Part shown: positions 55,945 to 62,581 of the stretch, in pieces
Layout: each line of letters opens with the position of its first letter
Position numbering within the stretch: position 1 is the stretch's first letter
Assembly (NCBI GenBank): GCA_019931245.1
Contig: JAINDL010000049.1
Location: 1 to 62,581, forward strand
Direction of reading: 5' to 3'
Origin: Bryobacteraceae bacterium CoA2 C42
Lineage (GTDB): Bacteria; Acidobacteriota; Terriglobia; Bryobacterales; Bryobacteraceae
DNA: 62,581 nt
The notes under the pieces: generated by a model
Databases searched by the model: none
Seen by the model: the letters and a program-made list of their open reading frames with translations, nothing else
What the model was told of the DNA's origin: nothing
Translations under genes and position numbers: made by a program

Positions 55945-57984
55945 ATGAAATCTATCCTGCTCGCATTGCTTTTGCTCGGCTCGGGACTCGTGCTGAGCCA
56001 GACGATTCAGGCCCCTTCGCCGAAACAGGGGCGCGCCGGCGAGGTCCTGCCGCTCACGCGCTTCCGGCCGCGCACGCCGCCCTACCAGCCCACCGATCCG
56101 GAGATCCGGTCCATTACAACGAAGCTGGCCGAACTCGACGCCTCCATCGGCAGCCTGCGGGACAAGGGGGTACGCAAGGAACTGCTGGCCGATGTCGAGA
56201 TCTTCGCCGAAGCCGCGCGTTGGGTCCTCCAGTTCCGTGAAGAGTTCTTCCGCATCGATTCCGTCGGCGCCACGCTGGCCGTGCTCGAGATGGGCGCGGA
56301 GCGGGCGGCGCAGCTCGCGCAGGGTCAATCGCCGTGGATAGAGCAGAAGGGCCGGGTGATTCGCGGCTACCGGTCGGCGTTGGATGGCTCGGTGCAGCCC
56401 TACCGGGTCACGGTCCCCGAAGAATATGACGGGATGCGACCGCTGCCACTCGACGTGATTGCGCACGGCCGTTACGTCTCTCGCTACGAGGTGGATTTTA
56501 TCCATGCGTTTGCCGGGCGGGGGGCAGACCGGCCCCACCTGCCGGGCACGATTCAGATCGAACTGCACGGCCGCGGCAACAATGCCTACCACTGGCCGGG
56601 CGAGGCCGATGTCTTTGAGGCCATGGCCGCCGCCGCGCAGGCCTACAAAGTAGACCGGACCCGCGTGGCGCTGCGCGGCTTCTCGATGGGCGGCGCCGGG
56701 GTGTGGCACCTCGCCCTGCACCATCCCGGTGAGTGGGCTTCGGTTGAAGCCGGCGCCGGTGATAACGAATCACACCGGATGCGGCTGATCACCGATCTCG
56801 CCCCGCACCAGCAGCTGCTGTGCCGCATCTTCGACAACACGTTCGAGTGGATGTTGAACGTGTTCAATATGCCATTCATCGGCTACGTGGGCGAGATGGA
56901 CGGCGTCTTCTCAAAACACATCGCGGCGCGGCGCCAACTGGCCCAGGAAGGCTTTCATCTTGAAGGCGAGTCCTTCTCCTCCGGGGTACGCGTCCGGGAG
57001 ATCCCTTCCACCCTCTTCCTGGTCGCTCCGAACACCCCTCACTCGACCGATCCCGAGTTCCGCAAGCGCATGGACGAGGTCCACCTTGAAAACCTCAAGC
57101 GCGGAAGGCAGTCGCCGGACCACCTGCGCTTTCTCACCTACACCACGCGCTACAACCGGAGCCACTGGGCCACCCTCGAGGGCCTCGATGCCCACTACGA
57201 ACGCGCCGAGATCGACGCCCGCCGCCTGGACGACCGGACCCGCTACGAGATCAAAACCAAAAACCTGAACCGGCTCACGCTGCGGGAAACGGAACGCGCC
57301 GCCACCGTGGTGCTTGATGGCCAGACGCTAGCCGTCGCCGGAGCGCCCGCGTTGACCTTTGCCCGGCAGGCGGGCCGCTGGCGTGTCGCCGGGCCCGCCG
57401 GGAAGGAGCTGCGCAAGCGCCACGGGCTGCAGGGACCCATCGACGATGCCTTTCTCGAACCGTTTCTGATCGTCAAACCGACCGGCACGCCGTGGCATCC
57501 CGCCGCCCAGGAGATGGCCCTGCGCATCCTCGCCCGCTTCGACCGCCAGTATCAGCTCGCCTACCGCGGCCGCTTGCGCGTGAAGAACGACCGGGACGTG
57601 ACGGCGGCCGATCTCGAACAATATCACCTGATTCTGTTCGGCGACCCCGGCAGCAACCGCTGGATTGAACGCGTCGTCCGTACGCTGCCCCTGCGCTGGG
57701 GCCGCGACACGGTGCAGATGGCCGGCCAGCGCTTCCTCGCCGCCGAAGTCCTGCCCGCTCTGATCTATCCCAACCCGCTGCAGCCGAAAAAATATGTCGT
57801 CCTCAACAGCGGCCTCACGGCCCTCTGGGAGGATTGGGCGGGGGATTTTCCGACGCCCCAATACGGCGATTACGCCCTTCTACGAATCGGAACGAAGGAG
57901 GACCCCGACATTGCCCTCGCCGGGATTTTCAATGAACAGTGGCAGGTAGCGGACGGCAAGCAGGAAAATGCACCGCCGAAGTGA
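55945..57984 (+). CDS. Exported alpha/beta-hydrolase (esterase/prolyl oligopeptidase-like)
   Basis: A 679-residue protein. A signal peptide (MKSILLALLLLGSGLVLSQ) precedes a helical region (residues about 40-130). The alpha/beta-hydrolase domain (from about 150) has the nucleophile elbow RGFSMGGAGVW and the oxyanion-side HGRYVSR. The catalytic acid and His are not certain; H in TRYNRSHWATLEG is a candidate. The last 200 residues form a second domain. Acts on an ester or peptide substrate outside the cytoplasm. Substrate unknown. Confidence 0.8.
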   Translation: MKSILLALLLLGSGLVLSQTIQAPSPKQGRAGEVLPLTRFRPRTPPYQPTDPEIRSITTKLAELDASIGSLRDKGVRKELLADVEIFAEAARWVLQFREEFFRIDSVGATLAVLEMGAERAAQLAQGQSPWIEQKGRVIRGYRSALDGSVQPYRVTVPEEYDGMRPLPLDVIAHGRYVSRYEVDFIHAFAGRGADRPHLPGTIQIELHGRGNNAYHWPGEADVFEAMAAAAQAYKVDRTRVALRGFSMGGAGVWHLALHHPGEWASVEAGAGDNESHRMRLITDLAPHQQLLCRIFDNTFEWMLNVFNMPFIGYVGEMDGVFSKHIAARRQLAQEGFHLEGESFSSGVRVREIPSTLFLVAPNTPHSTDPEFRKRMDEVHLENLKRGRQSPDHLRFLTYTTRYNRSHWATLEGLDAHYERAEIDARRLDDRTRYEIKTKNLNRLTLRETERAATVVLDGQTLAVAGAPALTFARQAGRWRVAGPAGKELRKRHGLQGPIDDAFLEPFLIVKPTGTPWHPAAQEMALRILARFDRQYQLAYRGRLRVKNDRDVTAADLEQYHLILFGDPGSNRWIERVVRTLPLRWGRDTVQMAGQRFLAAEVLPALIYPNPLQPKKYVVLNSGLTALWEDWAGDFPTPQYGDYALLRIGTKEDPDIALAGIFNEQWQVADGKQENAPPK

Positions 57985-57990
57985 TATCTT
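57985..57990 (+). promoter_or_regulatory. Candidate -10 element of isomerase gene
   Basis: TATCTT, 9 nt before ATG 58000. It overlaps the upstream stop region. Confidence 0.25.
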
Positions 57991-57999
57991 TCATGCTGC

Positions 58000-59037
58000 A
58001 TGACTCGGAGAACAATGTTTGGAACCACGGTGGCCGCCGCCGGGATGATGGCCGCAGGGCCGAAGGTCCTGCGGTACATGGGGACAGCCGGCCCGGGACT
58101 CACCGCGCGCATTCGCCAGATGGGTCCGGCCTGGGACATCATCGAATACGCCCACGAAAAGGGCCTGGGCGCGGCCCACACCTCCCTGCCCCAGGATCTC
58201 AATCCGGAGGGGATCGCCAAAATTCGGCGCCAGGTGGAAAAGTACGACATGCGGCTCACCATCGGCCTGCGCACCGCCAAATCCGACGCTGACCTGCCCA
58301 AGTATGAAGCCGCCGTCAAGGCGTGCGCCGAGATGGGCGGACGCGTGGAGTGCGTCCACGACCCCTTTTCCGGGCGCCGCTACGAACAGTTCAAAACCGC
58401 GGCCGAGTTCCACGCCTTCGATGCCGCCTGCCGGGCCGCCGTACAACGCGTAGAACCCATTCTGCGCAAGTATAAAATGCGGTTGGCGATCGAAAACCAC
58501 AAGGGCTGGCGCAGCGAGGAACTCGCCGCATGGGTCAAATCCACCGGCAGCGAGTACGTGGGCGTCTGCCTGGACCTTGTCAACAACGTCTCGCTCATTG
58601 AGACCCCGCAGCAGACCATCGACACCCTGGCTCCGTACACGATCTTTGTCAGTTTCAAGGATATCGGCGTCGATCTTTATCCGGAGGGCATCCTTCTCTC
58701 CGAGGTCCCCTTCGGCCAGGGGCATCTCGACCTGGCCGGCATCCTGGCGCGCTTTCAGAAGAAAGACCCGAAGATGCTCTTTCAGTTGGAGATGCTGACG
58801 CGCGACCCGCTGAAGGTCCCGGTGTTCACCGAATCGTACTGGAAAATTTATGACGACCGCAGCCCGGTGCCGCCCCGCGACCTGGCGATGTTGATCTCCT
58901 GGATTCGCAACCATCCTCCGAAGCAGCCGCTGCCGCAAACCTCCGGCCTGTCGCCCGAAGGCGTCCTGGCGCTTGAGGACCGGCTGAATCAGGAGTGCAT
59001 CGACTACGCCCGCGCCTATCTGCCGTCCCTCGCCTGA
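58000..59037 (+). CDS. Tat-exported sugar phosphate isomerase/epimerase-like TIM barrel
   Basis: A 345-residue xylose isomerase-like TIM barrel. A twin-arginine start (MTRRTMFGTTVAAAGMMAAG) points to export, which is unusual for the name 'sugar phosphate isomerase'. Metal-site-like residues occur in RLAIENHKGWRSEE, VGVCLDLVNN, VSFKDIGVD and FQLEMLT. It follows the hydrolase gene by 15 nt and precedes the second quinoprotein by 6 nt. Substrate unknown. Confidence 0.8.
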   Translation: MTRRTMFGTTVAAAGMMAAGPKVLRYMGTAGPGLTARIRQMGPAWDIIEYAHEKGLGAAHTSLPQDLNPEGIAKIRRQVEKYDMRLTIGLRTAKSDADLPKYEAAVKACAEMGGRVECVHDPFSGRRYEQFKTAAEFHAFDAACRAAVQRVEPILRKYKMRLAIENHKGWRSEELAAWVKSTGSEYVGVCLDLVNNVSLIETPQQTIDTLAPYTIFVSFKDIGVDLYPEGILLSEVPFGQGHLDLAGILARFQKKDPKMLFQLEMLTRDPLKVPVFTESYWKIYDDRSPVPPRDLAMLISWIRNHPPKQPLPQTSGLSPEGVLALEDRLNQECIDYARAYLPSLA

Positions 59038-59043
59038 GTTGCG

Positions 59044-61293
59044 ATGACTCTGCGCGCGACAGTGTGTTTTCTAGCGGCGGCCCTGGCAGGGTGGGCCCAA
59101 GCGGGCCAGACCGGCTATCTGGCCCGCTGCGCCGGTTGCCATGGAGAAGACGGCAGCGGCGGCGGCCACGGGCCGGGGTTTGTGCAACTCGCCGCTCCGC
59201 GCGTCACGGCCCGCGCTCAACTCAGCGACATCCTCCGCCACGGCATCCCGGGCACGGCCATGCCCGCCTTCGCGCTACCGCCGGCCGAACTCGAAGCCAT
59301 CGCCGATTACACCTGGTCGTTGAAGACCGCGGCCCCGGCCACTCCGGCCGCAACCACCGGTGATGCGGCCAAGGGGGAGCGCGAATTCAACGCCCGCTGC
59401 GCCCGCTGCCACATGGTGCGGGGCCGGGGCGGCGTGCTGGGGCCGGATTTGACCACCGTAGGAAGGGACCGCACCCCGGCGCAGTTGTCGGCAGCGCTGC
59501 GCGGTGGCCCCGGCTCATCGTTGACCGTAACGCTGCACGATGGCCGCATCCTTCGCGGCATCGCCCGGAACCGCAGCCCGTTTGATCTGCAACTCCTCGC
59601 GGTCGAGGGCACACTGCACCTGCTCCGCAGCGAACAGATCCGCTCCGCCGTTGCGGGCCCATCGTTCATGGAACCCGTGCGCGGCGATACCAGCCATCTG
59701 CTCGCCTACCTCGCCATGCTCCGCGAACCGGTGGGCATCGCCGCCGGCGCCACGCTCGGCCCGGGGATCCCGTTTGCCGATATCGTCCGCCCCCGGCCCG
59801 GCGAGTGGCCCACTTACAACGGCTTACTCAGCGGAAACCGCTTCAGCCCCCTCACCCAAATCCGCCCGGCCAACGTGAGTAAGTTGGCGCCGCAATGGAT
59901 GTTTCCCATACCTGGCGCCCCGGGCAGCCTGCAGACGACCCCGCTCGTCGTTGACGGCGTGATGTATGTGTCGAGTGTCAACGAGGTCTACGCGCTCGAC
60001 GCCGGGACCGGTCGGACCATCTGGCACTTTGAGCGCCCGCGCACCAAGGGCCTCGCCGGCGACGCCGCCAGCGGCATCAACCGCGGCGTGGCTATCCTCG
60101 GCGACCGCGTCTTCCTAGCCACTGACCACGCCCATCTCCTGGCGCTGCATCGCGCCACGGGCCACGTCCTCTGGGAGGTCGAAATGGCCGATTATCGGGA
60201 AAACTACGGCGCCACGGGCGCCCCGCTCGTGGTCAACGATCTCGTCATCGCCGGGATCTCAGGCGGCGACGAGGGCGTCCGCGGCTTTCTCGACGCCTAC
60301 CGCGCGGCTACGGGCGAGCGCGTGTGGCGCTTCTGGACCATTCCGGCCCGCGGCGACAAAGAGGCCGCCACCTGGAAGGGCAACGCCCTCGACCACGGCT
60401 GCGGAACCACCTGGCTGACCGGAACCTACGACCCGGAGACCCGGCTCCTCTACTGGCCTACCGGCAACCCCTGCCCCGACTACAACGGCGATGAGCGCGT
60501 GGGCGATAACTTATACACCGACTCCGTCGTCGCCCTCGATCCCGCCACGGGGAAGTTACGCTGGCACTATCAATTCACTCCGCACGACCTGCACGACTGG
60601 GATGCCACAGAACCGCCCGTGCTCGCCGACCTCGATGGCCGCAAGTTACTCGTGCAGGCCAACCGGAACGGTTTTTTCTATACGCTCGACCGCGTCACCG
60701 GAAGACTCTTGCGCGCCCAACCCTTCGTCCGCCAACTGACGTGGGCGAGCGGAATCGGCGCCGACGGCCGGCCCGTCCTCCTCCCCGGCAACGAGCCCGC
60801 GGCGGGTGGCCAGCGAACCTGCCCTTCGGTGGCCGGCGCCGCCAACTGGACGTCGACGGCCCTCGATGAACGCTCCGGCCTCTACTACTTCTTCGCCCAT
60901 GAATCGTGCACGATCTATTCCAAACGAACCGAGCCATGGCAGGCCGGTCAGTCCTTCTACGGCGGCACCACGCGTCGCTCGGCGGCCGATGGCGGCGAGA
61001 AGATTCTCAAGGCCATGGACCTCCGGACGGGCAAGGTCGCCTGGGAGATTCCCAACATTGGCGGCAGCATTCTCGGCAGCGGCGTGCTGGCGACCGCAGC
61101 CAGCCTGGTCTTCTACGGCGATGGGCGAGGCGCCTTCGTCGCCGCCGATGCCGCCAGCGGAAAACTCCTGTGGCACTTCAACACCGGTGCCAACTGGAGG
61201 GCCGGTCCGATGACCTACACCGTCGGCGGCCGGCAGTGGATCGCGGTCGCCGCCGGGAACACCATCCTCGCCTTCAGCCTACCGCGGGAGTAA
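59044..61293 (+). CDS. Diheme cytochrome c-PQQ-dependent dehydrogenase fusion (copy 2)
   Basis: A 749-residue paralogue of the protein at 33530. A signal peptide (MTLRATVCFLAAALAGWAQ) precedes two cytochrome c domains with CAGCH at 29-33 and CARCH at 119-123, then the PQQ propeller (GLLSGNRFSPLTQI ...). The catalytic segment is HDLHDWDATEP, matching copy 1, and the TGNPCPDYNGDERVGDN loop matches the propeller calcium/PQQ region. Only 6 nt after the TIM-barrel gene, so it is probably cotranscribed with it. Substrate unknown. Confidence 0.87.
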   Translation: MTLRATVCFLAAALAGWAQAGQTGYLARCAGCHGEDGSGGGHGPGFVQLAAPRVTARAQLSDILRHGIPGTAMPAFALPPAELEAIADYTWSLKTAAPATPAATTGDAAKGEREFNARCARCHMVRGRGGVLGPDLTTVGRDRTPAQLSAALRGGPGSSLTVTLHDGRILRGIARNRSPFDLQLLAVEGTLHLLRSEQIRSAVAGPSFMEPVRGDTSHLLAYLAMLREPVGIAAGATLGPGIPFADIVRPRPGEWPTYNGLLSGNRFSPLTQIRPANVSKLAPQWMFPIPGAPGSLQTTPLVVDGVMYVSSVNEVYALDAGTGRTIWHFERPRTKGLAGDAASGINRGVAILGDRVFLATDHAHLLALHRATGHVLWEVEMADYRENYGATGAPLVVNDLVIAGISGGDEGVRGFLDAYRAATGERVWRFWTIPARGDKEAATWKGNALDHGCGTTWLTGTYDPETRLLYWPTGNPCPDYNGDERVGDNLYTDSVVALDPATGKLRWHYQFTPHDLHDWDATEPPVLADLDGRKLLVQANRNGFFYTLDRVTGRLLRAQPFVRQLTWASGIGADGRPVLLPGNEPAAGGQRTCPSVAGAANWTSTALDERSGLYYFFAHESCTIYSKRTEPWQAGQSFYGGTTRRSAADGGEKILKAMDLRTGKVAWEIPNIGGSILGSGVLATAASLVFYGDGRGAFVAADAASGKLLWHFNTGANWRAGPMTYTVGGRQWIAVAAGNTILAFSLPRE

Positions 61294-61296
61294 CAT

Positions 61297-61908
61297 TCAG
61301 CTCACGATGCCGCGCCGGCGGAGGTGTTCAAGCAGGTCGGCGTAGCCAGTGAACTGCTCGGCATCGATGCCGGCCCGGCGCGCCCCCTCGACGTAATCCG
61401 CAATGTCGTCGGTGAAGAAGCACTCGTGCGGCTCGGCGTCGGCGTGAGCCAGGGCGGCGGCGTAGATGCGCGGATCAGGCTTCATCGCCTTGACTTCGTG
61501 CGAAAGAACCAGGTGATCAAAGTGGCGGAGGATACCGTAGTGTTTCCGCACCATGTCAATATGAATGGCGTTCGTGTTCGAGAGCACCAGCAGACGGTAG
61601 CGGCTCTTCAACGCCACAACCAGTTCCTCCGGAATCAGCGTCTCGGGTAGAAAGATCGAACTCCAATGGCGGCAAAAGTCTTCGTAAGAGCCAGGAAAAT
61701 CGATCAGGCGGCTGACGGCGCCCACGAACTCCTCCGGTTCCACCAGTCCGGTTTCCAGACGTGTTACGAGGTCGGTAGTGGCAATCCGCGCGCGGATCTC
61801 GGACGCCGGCAGCTGGCACTCGGCGGCGATGGCCCGGTAACCCCGCTCGAAATCAAACGGAATGATCACTCTACCGAGGTCGAAAATGATGGTGCGCTTT
61901 GGGTGCAT
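61297..61908 (-). CDS. HAD-superfamily phosphatase (YihX-like)
   Basis: A 203-residue HAD-IA hydrolase. Motif I is IFDLGRVIIPFD, with Asp nucleophile and Gly where many have Asp, as in the YihX/glucose-1-phosphatase group. Motif II is LVLSNTN, motif III K is in HEVKAMKPDPRIY, and motif IV is FFTDDIADYV. Start at ATG 61908 (MHPKRTIIFD); ATG 61920 is possible. It converges on the quinoprotein gene across 3 nt. The group II intron lies upstream on the opposite strand. Confidence 0.85.
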   Translation of the reverse strand: MHPKRTIIFDLGRVIIPFDFERGYRAIAAECQLPASEIRARIATTDLVTRLETGLVEPEEFVGAVSRLIDFPGSYEDFCRHWSSIFLPETLIPEELVVALKSRYRLLVLSNTNAIHIDMVRKHYGILRHFDHLVLSHEVKAMKPDPRIYAAALAHADAEPHECFFTDDIADYVEGARRAGIDAEQFTGYADLLEHLRRRGIVS

Positions 61909-61929
61909 TCCCGTCAGCATAGCTGAAAC

Positions 61930-61951
61930 GGGATCCCTTAGCCCGGATTCC
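61930..61951. repeat. Hairpin just upstream of the group II intron
   Basis: GGGATCC (61930-61936) pairs with GGATTCC (61945-61951), 7 bp with one G-U, loop 8 nt. It ends 3 nt before the intron 5' boundary. Confidence 0.6.
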
Positions 61952-61954
61952 TCC

Positions 61955-62581
61955 GTGCGCCCCAACGGCGCAAGTCACCAGTGGAGGAGGATTCCACCCA
62001 TGTAGATGTCGGTAAGACATGGTAGCTGACGGGCCGTGCGGCACCGGTAACGGGCCGGAGGGGAGTCCCGTGACAAAGCCCGCGATAGGCGGGTGAGCGA
62101 TCTTGCAGGCCGTAACGCGAGTGAACCTTGAGCAGGTCTCGAAAGTGAAGTTGTGGATGCCGACCCGCCTGCGATTCGGGGAATGCCGCGTGAACCGCGA
62201 AGAAACCGATTAGCACTGGTTGGATCCACCGGGGTAGTGAGGACGTCATGCAGGGAAGGTGATTTGTGTAATTGGGGGAAGCCCGGCGCAGGTGAGGGGT
62301 AGTGCCTTCAACACGGCCCTGTAGGGGCGGTGGCCGGCGTGGGCCTCGGACAGGGTCATAGTACTGACGAAGCCGGGTAATGCCGGGGGCGGGAAGAACC
62401 CTGAGTTGTTGGCGTGCTTGCAAAGGAACGAAGGACAGGGGATTGGCGATGAGTCTGGAAACACCGAATAAGATCCGGGAGTTGCAGAGGAAGCTGTATC
62501 GAAAGGCGAAGGAAGAACCCGACTACCGGTTCTACTTGCTCTACAGCGTCCTCCACTCCCTATGGGGATTCCCGCCCGAGC
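61955..62581 (+). mobile_element. Group II intron, 5' part (open at right edge)
   Basis: The 5' boundary GTGCGCC at 61955 starts a GC-rich, non-coding structured RNA of about 490 nt with the usual group II lead: a first short hairpin (GCGCC/GGCGC), then many stem-loops. It is followed by the start of a maturase frame at 62449. The rest of the intron lies past the window. The class is not decided. Confidence 0.85.
62449..62581 (+). CDS. ltrA: Group II intron reverse transcriptase/maturase, N-terminus (partial)
   Basis: ATG 62449 opens a frame with the LtrA-type N-terminus: ETPNKIRELQRKLYRKAKEE, then PDYRFYLLY. From there the frame reads SVLHSLWGFPPE, which does not match the usual continuation of intron-encoded proteins (expected a DKI/DKV-type segment then the RT0 region). 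The window ends 12 residues later. Either this intron-encoded protein diverges, or it is truncated or rearranged. A GGGGAT purine run precedes the ATG. Confidence 0.7.
   Translation, partial: MSLETPNKIRELQRKLYRKAKEEPDYRFYLLYSVLHSLWGFPPE

Noticed and set aside
61938-62423. 161-residue minus-strand frame in the intron 5' region
   Set aside because: It is the antisense of a structured group II intron RNA, a common source of false ORFs.

Overview
The window is about 62.6 kb of GC-rich bacterial chromosome. The gene content points to an acidobacterium of the Bryobacterales/Solibacteres type. This is an inference from family composition, not a 16S placement. The pointers are Tat-exported Gfo/Idh/MocA oxidoreductases, a 3-keto-disaccharide hydrolase-like (DUF1080) protein, a PSCyt1-DUF1549-DUF1553 / DUF1501 pair, sugar-phosphate isomerases, and two cytochrome c-PQQ dehydrogenase fusions. 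There is no rRNA and no CRISPR array. The one clear mobile element is the 5' part of a group II intron at the right edge.

Layout. 1-3.4 kb: a FecR-like secreted protein with 30-residue C-terminal repeats (open at the left edge), a bacilliredoxin and a Tat-exported dipeptide epimerase-like enzyme. 3.4-7.2 kb: a minus-strand run of adenosine-specific kinase family protein, a degenerate SDR, a DapA-like aldolase and MetY. 7.2-17.2 kb: RNase R, a short U-type Fe-S scaffold, a redoxin, a Nudix hydrolase, a molybdopterin oxidoreductase, a GT-C-like membrane protein with a small partner, and DksA. 17.3-24.3 kb: a tightly coupled minus-strand operon (GT2-methyltransferase, sugar dehydrogenase, TIM-barrel isomerase, nucleotide-sugar epimerase, orphan nuoB, pgeF), a tRNA-Gly, and a polyprenyl-phosphate sugar transferase. 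24.5-29.6 kb: a complete isc operon (iscR-S-U-A-hscB-hscA-iscX) without fdx, with a candidate IscR operator in front of iscR. 29.6-31.9 kb: rpmI-rplT and zapB-like/zapA. 31.9-48.2 kb: secreted peptidase, quinoprotein, oxidoreductases, DUF1080, beta-propeller and the PSD1/DUF1501 pair. 48.2-53.6 kb: acetyltransferase, MscL, TrmH-type methyltransferase, a MoxR-type ATPase/VWA pair and a divergent TrmB-type regulator. 53.6-61.9 kb: FAD-linked oxidase, beta-propeller, esterase, isomerase, second quinoprotein and a HAD phosphatase. 61.95-62.58 kb: group II intron 5' end.

Themes. (1) Fe-S biogenesis: an autoregulated isc operon plus a second, separate U-type scaffold. (2) Oxidation of small molecules and sugars outside the cytoplasm (quinoproteins, Tat-exported oxidoreductases, haem proteins), typical of soil acidobacteria. 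(3) Envelope polysaccharide synthesis at 14-24 kb. (4) A recurring promoter layout in which a TATAAT-like hexamer ends about 6 nt before the start codon, suggesting many leaderless or near-leaderless mRNAs. I did not identify a clearly new named system. The best leads for something undescribed are the leaderless promoter grammar with the IscR operator inside it, the shared beta-domain of the 14.0 and 14.6 kb genes, the orphan nuoB in a sugar operon, and the uncharacterised 443-residue protein at 40.7 kb.
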